Shown here: positions 6,342 to 13,800 of the stretch, one piece after another
How positions within the stretch are numbered: the stretch's first letter is position 1
How the letters are laid out: each line of letters opens with the position of its first letter
DNA from: an uncultured Faecalibacterium sp.
Lineage (GTDB): Bacteria; Bacillota; Clostridia; Oscillospirales; Ruminococcaceae
NCBI GenBank assembly: GCA_934501115.1
Contig: CAKSTO010000010.1
Coordinates: forward strand, 1-48,295
Length of the DNA: 48,295 nt
Direction of reading: 5' to 3'
The notes under the pieces: generated by a model
Databases searched by the model: none
What the model saw: the letters and a program-made list of their open reading frames with translations, nothing else
Told to the model about the DNA's origin: nothing
Position numbers and translations under genes: made by a program

Positions 6342-6998
6342 TCAACTCTTCTGGATGTAGGTAAAAATATCCTCCGGCACTGCCGCCAGAGCGTCTGCTC
6401 CGGCAGCGGTCAGCTCCGCACGCCCCCGGAAGCCCCACAGCGCCCCCATGGCGGGCAGACCGGCATTGTGTCCGGTGAGGATGTCCACGTCGCTGTCGCC
6501 CACAAAAAGGGTCGCGGAACGGTCAGCACCGATCTCGTCCATCAGTGCATACAGCCCGGCGGGGTCGGGCTTTGTGGGCACACCCGGGCGGCTGCCCCGC
6601 ACGGCGTCAAAACGTCCTGCGCCGAAGTAATGCGCAAGGATCTTTCCGCACAGGGGGTCGGCCTTGTTGGAGAACACCGCACACCGGATGCCGTTTGCCC
6701 GCAGCTTGTCCAGCAGCTCCGGGATGCCGGGGTAGGGGGCGGTCTTGTCCTCCTTGTGAGCGTCGTACCGGGCAGTAAACTCTGCCAGCGTGGCGGCCAG
6801 ATGCTCCGGTGTGCGGGCGTTTTCCGGCGAAAAGCGCTCCACGAGCTTCGGGATGCCGTTGCCCACCATGTGCTTGAACTGCTCCACCGTAAAGGTGGGC
6901 CAGCCGTGCTGTGTACACACCCAGTTGCCTGCATCGGCAAGGTCGTCGATGGTGTTCAGCAGGGTACCGTCCAGATCAAATAATACTGTTTTAATCAC
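6342..6998 (-). CDS. HAD-family hydrolase, phosphoglycolate phosphatase-like
   Basis: A 218-aa soluble HAD phosphatase (subfamily IA). Motif I is FDLDGTLLNT (nucleophile Asp, residues 7-16), motif II is FSNK, motif III includes the Lys of TKPDP, and motif IV is VGDSDVD. An alpha-helical cap lies between motifs I and II. The family includes phosphoglycolate phosphatase, pyrophosphatase PpaX and many sugar-phosphate phosphatases; the substrate cannot be read from the sequence. The start is a GTG at 6998 after TAAGGAG. It is the last gene of a five-gene minus-strand operon, 12 bp after the YdbT-like gene. Confidence 0.88.
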   Translation of the reverse strand: MIKTVLFDLDGTLLNTIDDLADAGNWVCTQHGWPTFTVEQFKHMVGNGIPKLVERFSPENARTPEHLAATLAEFTARYDAHKEDKTAPYPGIPELLDKLRANGIRCAVFSNKADPLCGKILAHYFGAGRFDAVRGSRPGVPTKPDPAGLYALMDEIGADRSATLFVGDSDVDILTGHNAGLPAMGALWGFRGRAELTAAGADALAAVPEDIFTYIQKS

Positions 6999-7010
6999 AA
7001 AAAAGACTCC

Positions 7011-8363
7011 TTACAGATCCATAAATGAGATGTCGCGGCAGCGCACGCTCCGTACCCTGAGCCGGGTCTCCCCGGGAAATGTGAGGGTCAGGTTGGTGCG
7101 CCGCACGGCCGCCGCCCAGGGGGATTGCAGTGCTGTCAGGGCGGGGGCGGGGCAGAAAACGCAGATTTCATGCAGGTGCAGGCCGTGCTGGATGCGCAGG
7201 GTGATGTGCCCGCCGTGCATCCAGATGCCCTCCCGGCGGTAGCCCACGGCAGCGCCTGCCAGAAACGCAGCCGGTACGGCGGTCAGCACCAGCAGGGGGA
7301 GCGTGAGGGCAGGCAGGGTGCAGCGGGACACGGCTGTCAGCAGCAGGCACAGCCCGAAGGGGATCCCGGCGGGCAGAAAAAAGGCCGGGATGCTGCGGTC
7401 TGCGAGATCCGCGGGTGCATCCGGCGGCACAGCGAAGCCGGGCAGAAGCTCCTGCAAAAAGCGGCTGTCCTCCCGCCATACCAGCAGAGGGATCTCGGGC
7501 TGACACCGGCCAGCTGTGACGAACACCGGGCTGTAATGCAGCGCCCGCGTGGCAGGGGAACGACGCACCTCCGCATAGCTCAGATGCCGCAGAGCGATGC
7601 GGATCTCGTACCGGTGCACAAGGCCGCCGCGGCTGCCCAGCTGCGTCTCCGTGCGCCAGACCGTGTAGTGGGCGGCATGGGCAGCGCTGCGCGCCAGACT
7701 GGCACAGAACAGCACCCCGCCCAGAACCAGCAGCCATGCCGTGCCCACGGGCAGCCATCGCGCCGCCCATGCTGCAAGGTCGTTCAGGTGGGCGAACGCC
7801 GCTGTCTGAGCGTCCGGGGCGTAAGGCCTGCTCTGCCGGAGAGCAAGCATCAGCAGAGCAAGGGTGGACAGACTGTTGGCACCCAGCACCGCAAAAGCCA
7901 GCTTTTCACCGCCGTGGGGCGTGTGCGCCACGGCATCGCCCATGGGCATCATGCGGTCAGCCAGAAGCTGCGCGTCCTGCCGGGTGAGCATCAGCGTGAT
8001 GCTGCGCTTCTGCCCGGCAGGGGAAAGCACCACCCGGCTGGCATCGGCCAGACGGTAAAGCAGGGGGCGCTCGATGGTCAGAGCGGCCAGCTGCCCTGCA
8101 CGCAGGGTGCGGTCGAGCCGGACGCCCAGCCGCCACCGGAGGTGCAGCGTGCCCTGCGCGTCGACCTGCCACCGGCCGGCGTGGAGTGCCGCGGCGCTCG
8201 CCAGCGCCAGCAGGACGAACAGAACGGCATCCTGCACCAGAGCGGTGAGCAGGGCTTCCCAGTTGCGGGCAAGCAGCACCTGCAAAAGCGGCAGCAGGTA
8301 GACGAGGATGGTCTTGCGCAGCAGGTGCAGCACCGCAAACGGGTGGAAGCCGCGTTCGGTCAT
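7011..8363 (-). CDS. YdbT-like membrane protein with bacterial PH (bPH2) domains
   Basis: About 450 aa with paired hydrophobic segments (near residues 15-55, 165-230 and 360-400) alternating with beta-rich bPH2-like domains, for example LGVRLDRTLRAGQLAALTIERPLLYRLADASRV. This is the layout of YdbT proteins, which pair with a YdbS-like partner. Their function is not well defined; membrane-surface or cell-envelope roles have been proposed. ATG 8363 overlaps the stop of the upstream partner (ATGA). The reading frame is open further upstream but that part is out of frame with the real partner gene. It is unusually rich in Ala, Arg and Leu. Confidence 0.75.
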   Translation of the reverse strand: MTERGFHPFAVLHLLRKTILVYLLPLLQVLLARNWEALLTALVQDAVLFVLLALASAAALHAGRWQVDAQGTLHLRWRLGVRLDRTLRAGQLAALTIERPLLYRLADASRVVLSPAGQKRSITLMLTRQDAQLLADRMMPMGDAVAHTPHGGEKLAFAVLGANSLSTLALLMLALRQSRPYAPDAQTAAFAHLNDLAAWAARWLPVGTAWLLVLGGVLFCASLARSAAHAAHYTVWRTETQLGSRGGLVHRYEIRIALRHLSYAEVRRSPATRALHYSPVFVTAGRCQPEIPLLVWREDSRFLQELLPGFAVPPDAPADLADRSIPAFFLPAGIPFGLCLLLTAVSRCTLPALTLPLLVLTAVPAAFLAGAAVGYRREGIWMHGGHITLRIQHGLHLHEICVFCPAPALTALQSPWAAAVRRTNLTLTFPGETRLRVRSVRCRDISFMDL

Positions 8364-8791
8364 AGGGCGTCCTCCATCAGGGCGCAGGCCAGAGTCTGCG
8401 CAGGGAGAGCGGGAACACCGGCCAGAAGCAGCTGCACGCCCGGCCCCCGCACGATGAGCAGGGTGCAGCCCGCCATCCGGAGCAGCGGGGTGCGCAGCAT
8501 CCACACCCCGGTCACGGCGCAGCGGGGCAGCTGCCGTGTGACCGGGAAGGCGACACCGGCCTGCACTGCAAGAGCCTTCGGGGTGAGCGCCGCCGCAAAG
8601 CTGCAGCAGCGCACCCACACGGCAAACACCAGCGCAGCCCAGAGCACGCAGAAAATGCACCCGGCCGTGAGGCTCTGCCAGAACACAAAGGGGGCACAGC
8701 ACAGCCCCGGCACGCCTGCCCAGACGCACAGCACAGCCCGTGCACGGGGCGGGATGACCAGTGCGGTGCGCAGCAGCTCGCCCTCGGTCAT
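8360..8791 (-). CDS. YdbS-like small bacterial PH-domain membrane protein
   Basis: 143 aa: two hydrophobic segments (residues about 20-60, including PGLCCAPFVFWQSLTAGCIFC) followed by a single bPH2-type domain (VQAGVAFPVTRQLPRCAVTGV, then TPLLRMAGCTLLIV). Such proteins usually precede a YdbT homologue, as here. ATG 8791 overlaps the TrkA stop codon by 4 nt, and its own stop overlaps the next start by 4 nt, so translation is probably coupled along the operon. Function beyond membrane association is unknown. Confidence 0.75.
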   Translation of the reverse strand: MTEGELLRTALVIPPRARAVLCVWAGVPGLCCAPFVFWQSLTAGCIFCVLWAALVFAVWVRCCSFAAALTPKALAVQAGVAFPVTRQLPRCAVTGVWMLRTPLLRMAGCTLLIVRGPGVQLLLAGVPALPAQTLACALMEDAL

Positions 8792-9453
8792 TTGCCCGAA
8801 AGCCCCCATGCGTCCATCAGCAGATGCAGGGTGTCGTCCTGCGTCAGGCAGAGGATGCGATCCCACGGCAGAAGAACGGTGCTGCCGTGGGGGATGATGA
8901 ACTCGGCGTCACGGGTGATGCACACCAGAATGACATCGCCCGGCATGGGGATATCCTTGACCGCCTGCCCGGCAAACTGGAAGTTCTCCGGCAGCAGGAT
9001 CTCGTTCAGGCTGGCGGTGCCGCCGCCCAGCGACAGCAGCTGACGGATGGTATCGGTCTCGATCTCCCGCTCAAGGATGTGGCTCAGGTTGTCGGTGCCG
9101 CATACCACGGTGTCCACGCCCAGTGTGTGCAGCAGCTCCCGGTTTTTGGGGTTGGAGGCTCTGGCCACCGTGCGGTTCACGCCAAACTCCCGTTTGGCGA
9201 TCTGGCAGGCCACAAGGTTGTCCTCATCCGCACCGGTCACGGCCACGAAGGCGTCGCAGCTGGCAACATCGGCGGTGCGCATGGTGTCAAAGCTCACGGC
9301 GTCGCCGCAGATCACAGGGATGTCCAGTGCATCGGCAAGGGAGCGGCAGAGAAGCTCCTGCGGCTCGATGATGGTCACCTTGTGCCGGTGAGTCAGCAGG
9401 CTCTGCGCCAGATACAGGCCTACTTTGCCGCCGCCTGCAATACAAACTTTCAT
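8788..9453 (-). CDS. TrkA/KtrA-type NAD-binding regulatory protein (RCK_N + RCK_C)
   Basis: 221 aa. The N-terminal Rossmann RCK domain begins MKVCIAGGGKVGLYLAQSL (GxGxxG-type) with E30-type acid IIEP, and includes VAVTGADEDNLVACQIAKREFGVNRTVAR. A C-terminal RCK_C domain follows from about residue 140 (LNEILLPENFQFAGQAVKDI, then PHGSTVLLPWDRI). Family members gate K+ transporters (TrkH/KtrB) in response to NAD(H), ATP/ADP or c-di-AMP. No TrkH/KtrB gene is within the window. Operon partner of the half-length TrkA upstream and of the PH-domain proteins downstream. Confidence 0.85.
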   Translation of the reverse strand: MKVCIAGGGKVGLYLAQSLLTHRHKVTIIEPQELLCRSLADALDIPVICGDAVSFDTMRTADVASCDAFVAVTGADEDNLVACQIAKREFGVNRTVARASNPKNRELLHTLGVDTVVCGTDNLSHILEREIETDTIRQLLSLGGGTASLNEILLPENFQFAGQAVKDIPMPGDVILVCITRDAEFIIPHGSTVLLPWDRILCLTQDDTLHLLMDAWGLSGK

Positions 9454-9487
9454 ATCGTTACCTCATTCTACAGGATGGAATCAAAAA

Positions 9488-9901
9488 TCACTTTGCAAGT
9501 GCACGGAACACCGACTGTTCGGTAAGCACCGTGGGGCAGATGGTGTCGATCTCGTAGGCCTTGTGGTACAGCACCTGCAAGTGAGGATCGGACACCCGGC
9601 AGATGACCTTTTCCCGCCGGAAGATGCTCTTGGCGATCTGTGCAGCCATCAGGTTCACCGTGTCGTCCTCGCTGACGGCGGCTACGGCGTCGCAGTTTTC
9701 CACGCCGCCCTGCCGCAGGATGTCCGGGTCGGTGGGGTCGCCTACAAGCGCTGTGCCGCCGAAGGAATAATCGTCAAAGGCGTCCAGCCGCTTGAGCTGT
9801 TCGGGGTCTTTCTCGATCAGGGAGATGTCGTGTCCGATGCGCTCCAGATCACGGATCAGGGATGCCCCGACCTGATCGCAGCCGATAACCAGAATGTTCA
9901 T
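9488..9901 (-). CDS. Single-domain TrkA-N (RCK_N) protein
   Basis: 137 aa, only the Rossmann domain: MNILVIGCDQVGASLIRDL (the GxGxxG loop reads GCDQVG), SLIEKDPEQLKRL, VGDPTDPDILRQGGVENCDAVAAVSEDDTVN. The C-terminal RCK_C domain is absent. It heads the five-gene minus-strand operon, 34 bp before the full-length TrkA. Paired long and short TrkA proteins with a TrkH are known in clostridia; here the channel must be elsewhere or absent. Start ATG 9901 follows GAGGTGAG; a TACAAT -10-like box lies near 9918. Confidence 0.8.
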   Translation of the reverse strand: MNILVIGCDQVGASLIRDLERIGHDISLIEKDPEQLKRLDAFDDYSFGGTALVGDPTDPDILRQGGVENCDAVAAVSEDDTVNLMAAQIAKSIFRREKVICRVSDPHLQVLYHKAYEIDTICPTVLTEQSVFRALAK

Positions 9902-10085
9902 GAAAAGCTCACCTCATTGTATCATGATAAAACGGGGTCGATCTTTATTTTGACGTTTGTGCAAAATAAGAAAAGGTCTTTGCATCAGTATATCACATTT
10001 CCCGGCGCAGTTACAGCCTGCGCGCGCAAAGCCTGCGGCATCGGCATAAAATTTTTGCATTCTGCGTGCGCTGCCCGTCATAGTA

Positions 10086-10094
10086 TGGTATACT
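10086..10094 (+). promoter_or_regulatory. Extended -10 promoter of uppP
   Basis: TG-G-TATACT. Transcription would start near 10101, only about 11 bp before the ATG at 10112 and about 41 bp before the favoured ACG start at 10142. Confidence 0.55.
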
Positions 10095-10141
10095 GGACAA
10101 AAGATGTTATCATGCGCAATTGCGCGGTAGGAGGGGTTCTT

Positions 10142-10972
10142 ACGTTTTTCGAGATCATCAAAGCGATCCTGATGGGCATCGTGGAGGGCATCACCGAGTG
10201 GCTGCCCATCTCGTCCACCGGCCATATGATCCTGCTGGAGCAGGTCATCCAATTCAATGCAAGCGAAGAGTTCATGTCCATGTTCCGGGTGGTCATCCAG
10301 CTGGGTGCCATCATGGCGGTGGTGGTGCTGTTCTGGGGCAGGCTGTGGCCTTTTGGAATGCGGCAGGGCAGAGTCATCTCCAAGCCCGGTGTCTGGAGCC
10401 TGTGGTTCAAGGTGGCAGCTGCCACCCTGCCGGTGCTGGTCATCAGCCCGCTGGACGACTGGATGGAGGCGCATTTCTATAACTACATCACCGTTGCGGC
10501 CATGCTCATCCTCTATGGTGTGCTGTTCTTCGCAGTGGAAAACCGCCGCGCTGCGCCCCGCGTGACAAGGCTGGAGCAGATCACATGCCGCGATGCTCTC
10601 ATCATCGGCCTGTGGCAGTGTCTGGCCATCGTCCCGGGCACCTCCCGCTCCGGTGCCACCATCGTGGGCGGCCTGCTGCTGGGGCTGTCCCGCGCCTGCG
10701 TGGCAGAGTTCACCTTCTATCTGGCCATCCCGGTCATGGCAGGGGCTTCTCTGCTCAAGGTGGTCAAATTCATCCTCGGCGGTTCGGTCATGACCGGCAC
10801 CGAGGTGGCTGTGCTGGCGGTGGGCTGCGTGGTGGCCTTTGGCGTCAGCCTTGCCGCCATCCGCTTCCTGATGGATTATGTCAAGCGCCACGATTTCAGG
10901 TTCTTCGGTGCCTACCGCATCGTGCTGGGCATCATCGTGCTGGCCGTGGCGGCTGTGACGGCGGTGTTCTGA
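10142..10972 (+). CDS. uppP: Undecaprenyl-diphosphatase UppP (BacA), probable ACG start
   Basis: About 276 aa, an integral membrane enzyme that dephosphorylates undecaprenyl pyrophosphate to recycle the lipid carrier of cell-wall synthesis; overproduction confers bacitracin resistance. Signature motifs are present: VEGITEWLPISSTGH near the N-terminus and VPGTSRSG in the middle; about eight hydrophobic helices. The family normally begins M(x)FEIIKAI; here that Met position is ACG at 10142, exactly 5 nt after the strong Shine-Dalgarno GGAGGGG (10130-10136). The next in-frame ATG upstream (10112) would add 10 residues and swallow the Shine-Dalgarno. There is no in-frame ATG, GTG or TTG suitable nearer. 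Product certain, start uncertain. Confidence 0.93.
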   Translation, partial: TFFEIIKAILMGIVEGITEWLPISSTGHMILLEQVIQFNASEEFMSMFRVVIQLGAIMAVVVLFWGRLWPFGMRQGRVISKPGVWSLWFKVAAATLPVLVISPLDDWMEAHFYNYITVAAMLILYGVLFFAVENRRAAPRVTRLEQITCRDALIIGLWQCLAIVPGTSRSGATIVGGLLLGLSRACVAEFTFYLAIPVMAGASLLKVVKFILGGSVMTGTEVAVLAVGCVVAFGVSLAAIRFLMDYVKRHDFRFFGAYRIVLGIIVLAVAAVTAVF

Positions 10973-11114
10973 TTTAGAATGCTTCCCGCACAGAGCGTAG
11001 TCGCGTGTTTAAGGTTTCATGCCTTTTGCAAGATGCATCGCCGCCGGGTATGTTCTCTTTTGGTTGCAAAAGAGAACCAGAAAACAACCAGCGATTTCAA
11101 CGCGCTGGATCCAT

Positions 11115-11225
11115 GAAAAAGGGGCTGCTCGCCCCTTTTAGACCCCAAAGCAGAAAGGCTCCATACAAAAAATCCAAGCCGCTCCGCTAAAGGATTTTTT
11201 GTGTTCCGCCGATTTTGAGTCGCTT
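11115..11225 (+). repeat. Repeat module A, copy 2
   Basis: First 39 bp identical to 1850-1888, then the same architecture with a re-paired second stem (AAAAAATCC/GGATTTTTT here). As in copy 1, a CCGCAG element follows about 100 bp later, so module A may be part of a longer form of that element. Confidence 0.75.
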
Positions 11226-11299
11226 GCGCGACGCGCCGTGCGGGCAAGTTTGTGCTCCGTCTGCTGCGCGAACGCTTCCGCAGGGAGCCGGCGCTGCAA

Positions 11300-11430
11300 G
11301 ATGTCGCTGCCCGCCACGACTCTTTCCCGTGAAAATTGAAAGCCGGAAATCCGCAGATTTCCGGCTTTCATTCCTTATGAAATAATAGTTCCGCTAAATA
11401 TGGCCAGAGCATCAGCGGAGGCCATTTTGA
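11300..11430 (+). repeat. CCGCAG-loop hairpin + pseudoknot element, copy 3
   Basis: Stem GAAAGCCGGAAAT (11338-11350), loop CCGCAG (11351-11356), arm 11357-11369; pseudoknot CCGCT 11391-11395 with AGCGG 11414-11418, and ATGGCC 11400-11405 with GGCCAT 11420-11425. Left flank GATGTCGCT...CCACGACT...CCGTGAAAA. Confidence 0.85.
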
Positions 11431-11493
11431 TCGTGGAACACAGAGGGGTGCCCGCCGCCCTTTACGACAGCACTTTTTCTTTGCAAAAAGATG

Positions 11494-11502
11494 TGCTATA
11501 CT
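11494..11502 (+). promoter_or_regulatory. Extended -10 promoter of the DUF362 gene
   Basis: TG-C-TATACT, 56 bp before the start codon. No clear -35 box. Confidence 0.55.
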
Positions 11503-11558
11503 ACAAAACAAGAGAGTAGGCGGCAGCGTGCCGCGCAACAAAAAATGGAGGAAAAACG

Positions 11559-12683
11559 ATGGAAGCATCCAAGGTCTATTATACGGATTTCCGCTGCCCG
11601 GTAGGCACCAGCCTGCTGGACAAGCTGCGCCGGGTGTGCATCGCCGCCGGCATCAAAGATATCGATATGGATGGCAAGTTCGTCGCCATCAAGATGCACT
11701 TTGGTGAGCTGGGCAATCTGGCGTTCCTGCGCCCCAACTACGCAAAGGTGGTGGCAGACCTGTGCAAGGAGCAGGGCGGTCTGCCCTTTTTGACCGACTG
11801 CAACACGCTGTACCCGGGCAGCCGCAAGAACGCACTGGAGCACCTCACCTGCGCCCAGCTGAACGGCTTCTGGCCCATGACCACCGGCTGTCAGGTCATC
11901 ATCGCCGACGGCCTGCGCGGCACGGATGAAGTGGAAGTGCCGGTGCCAAACGGCGAATACTGCAAGACGGCAAAGATCGGCCGCGCCATCATGGACGCAG
12001 ATGTTTTTATCAGCCTGACCCATTTCAAGGGCCACGAAGCCACCGGCTTCGGCGGTGCCCTCAAGAACATCGGCATGGGCTGCGGCTCCCGCGCGGGCAA
12101 GATGATACAGCACGCCGCCGGGCACCCGGATGTGCAGCAGAGCCTGTGCCGCGGCTGCCGCCGCTGCGCCAAGGAGTGCGGCTCCGATGCCATCACCTAC
12201 GATGCAAACAACAAGGCCGTCATCGACCAGACCAAGTGCAAGGGCTGCGGCCGCTGCATCGGTGCCTGCAACTTTGACGCCATCTATTCCCAGTGCGACA
12301 GCGCCAATGAGATGCTGGACCGCAAAATGGCCGAGTATGCGGCTGCCGTGTGCGCCGACCGTCCCTGCTTCCACATTTCTCTGGTGCAGGACATCAGCCC
12401 CAACTGCGACTGCCACGGCGAGAACGATGCACCCATCCTGCCGGATATCGGCATCTTTGCGTCCTTTGACCCGGTGGCGCTGGATCAGGCCTGCGCGGAC
12501 GCCTGCCTGAATGCGCAGCCGCTGCCCAACAGCCAGCTGGGGCAGAACCTTGCAAAGCCCGGCTGGAACTGCCACCACGATCATTTCAAGGATTCCAACC
12601 CCAACATCGAGTGGAAGGCCACGCTGGAGCAGGCCGAGAAGATCGGCATGGGCACCCGCCAGTATGTGCTGAAGAAGGTATAA
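11559..12683 (+). CDS. DUF362 family protein with two [4Fe-4S] ferredoxin motifs
   Basis: 374 aa. The DUF362 domain occupies about residues 5-190 (KMHFGELGNLAFLRPNY, TDCNTLYPGSRKN, SLTHFKGHEATGFGGALKN) and 300-370. Inserted are two cluster-binding motifs, CRGCRRCAKEC (near 195) and CKGCGRCIGAC (near 227), so it should bind two [4Fe-4S] clusters. Such proteins are common in strict anaerobes; their electron partners and reaction are not established. ATG 11559 follows TGGAGG. It is a single-gene unit, flanked by repeats on both sides. Confidence 0.9.
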   Translation: MEASKVYYTDFRCPVGTSLLDKLRRVCIAAGIKDIDMDGKFVAIKMHFGELGNLAFLRPNYAKVVADLCKEQGGLPFLTDCNTLYPGSRKNALEHLTCAQLNGFWPMTTGCQVIIADGLRGTDEVEVPVPNGEYCKTAKIGRAIMDADVFISLTHFKGHEATGFGGALKNIGMGCGSRAGKMIQHAAGHPDVQQSLCRGCRRCAKECGSDAITYDANNKAVIDQTKCKGCGRCIGACNFDAIYSQCDSANEMLDRKMAEYAAAVCADRPCFHISLVQDISPNCDCHGENDAPILPDIGIFASFDPVALDQACADACLNAQPLPNSQLGQNLAKPGWNCHHDHFKDSNPNIEWKATLEQAEKIGMGTRQYVLKKV

Positions 12684-12717
12684 AAATCAGAAACAGAAGG
12701 AATGCTGCACATGGTCA

Positions 12718-12870
12718 GCATCCTCGCCCTCTCCGTCACCTACGGTGACACCTCTCCCAAGGGGAGAGGCCTTGGCAAAGAGATGAAGTTTGCGTGGACT
12801 GCCAAAGGCTCTCCCTTTGGGAGAGCTGGCAAATCCGTAGGATTTGACTGAGAGGGCGAGCCCGCTAAAG
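12718..12870 (+). repeat. CCCTCTC...GAGAGGG palindromic repeat, copy 1
   Basis: Begins GCATCCTCGCCCTCTC and ends GAGAGGGCGAGC, with internal hairpins and a conserved TGGACTGCCAAAG block. A second copy is at 20963-21157. In the inner arm AAATCC/GGATTT of this copy, other copies carry other pairs (AAACCC/GGGTTT at 25188). Confidence 0.75.
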
Positions 12871-12871
12871 A

Positions 12872-12936
12872 AAAAGCATCTGCAACAAAATCGCTGATTC
12901 TGAAATTCAGAAGCGATGGTTGCAGATGCTTTTTTG
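12872..12936. terminator. Bidirectional terminator between the DUF362 gene and the lipoprotein gene
   Basis: AAGCATCTGCAAC pairs with GTTGCAGATGCTT, with an inner ATCGCT/AGCGAT stem; T tract on one side, A tract on the other. It serves two convergent genes. Confidence 0.85.
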
Positions 12937-12941
12937 TTCTA

Positions 12942-13559
12942 TTAAGCTTCGCCGTTTGTCTCCGGCACAATGTCGTCCAGCACGCTTTGCAGAGCCTGCC
13001 AGTTTTTCAAAGTGCAGCCTGGCAGAGCATCGGGGTCAAGGCCTGCATCCTCGATGCGGCCGGTCATGCTCTCTTTGTCGCTCAGCAGCCCCAGAGCGTC
13101 CGGCTCGATCATCGTCCAGGCCTCGGCAAAGCTCTCCTGCTCGTCGGAGTCGAGGGTGTCGTACCAGTTGTAGAACGCATCCTGAATGGCGTCCGGCGTG
13201 CGGGAAGCGAGCCGGGCGTTCTCAGCCCACTGCAGCAGGGATGCCGCGGCAATCACCGATTTCAGTGAGCAGCCGGACACGCCCGGCCCCCAGCCGAGGC
13301 AGGGCTCGAAGGCGGCGGAAGTGCCGGTGATGGAGAAGATGGAGTTCTCGTCAAAATCGCCGGGGTTCAGGCCGGAAGTGTCAGCCTGCGTGGTGGAATC
13401 CGGCAGGCTCTCGCTGGAAGCGGCTGCACCGCTGGATGCCGGTGCGGAGCTGGAGGCTTCCGAACTGCCTGCACCGGCTCCGCCGCAGCCGGCCAGAACA
13501 CTGCAGGCCAGAGCGGCGCAGAGGATCAAAGAGAGGATGCGTGTATATTTCAATTTCAT
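12942..13559 (-). CDS. Lipoprotein of unknown function
   Basis: 205 aa. A signal peptide (MKLKYTRILSLILCAALACS) ends at the lipobox VLAGC, so the protein should be lipid-anchored on the outer face of the membrane. A low-complexity Ser/Ala/Gly linker (about residues 28-60) precedes a globular domain with no motif I recognise (DENSIFSITGTSAAFEPCLGWG; WAENARLASRTPDAIQDAFYNWYDTL). ATG 13559 follows GGAGGACACCTT. Transcribed alone from a perfect promoter at 13621-13649. Confidence 0.82.
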   Translation of the reverse strand: MKLKYTRILSLILCAALACSVLAGCGGAGAGSSEASSSAPASSGAAASSESLPDSTTQADTSGLNPGDFDENSIFSITGTSAAFEPCLGWGPGVSGCSLKSVIAAASLLQWAENARLASRTPDAIQDAFYNWYDTLDSDEQESFAEAWTMIEPDALGLLSDKESMTGRIEDAGLDPDALPGCTLKNWQALQSVLDDIVPETNGEA

Positions 13560-13620
13560 AAGGTGTCCTCCTTGAGCAGAGCCCGGCGGATGCCGGAGCA
13601 TCTCAAAACGATACACCCTA

Positions 13621-13649
13621 AGTATACGTTCTGCACCGTCGGTTGTCAA
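13621..13649 (-). promoter_or_regulatory. Promoter of the lipoprotein gene
   Basis: On the minus strand: TTGACA (13644-13649), 17-bp spacer, TATACT (13621-13626). Confidence 0.85.
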
Positions 13650-13800
13650 TCGGCATAGGCAGGACGATTTTCAAGCGGATGGGCACTCTGCACAAAGCAG
13701 GAAGAAATTTTTGTACGGTTTGACGCCTTGACATTTTTCCCCCTTGGCGGTTGACTACAGATAGACACTGTGCAGATCATCCGGAAAGAGAGGACGCAAG

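Larger units (their letters stand above)
10973..11493 (+). other. Intergenic region with repeats, no gene
   Basis: Contains a perfect hairpin near 11051-11076 (GTTCTCTTTT...AAAAGAGAAC), repeat module A copy 2 (11115-11225), a GC-rich stretch without recognisable coding, and CCGCAG element copy 3. The hairpin could terminate uppP transcripts but lacks a clean T tract. Confidence 0.75.
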
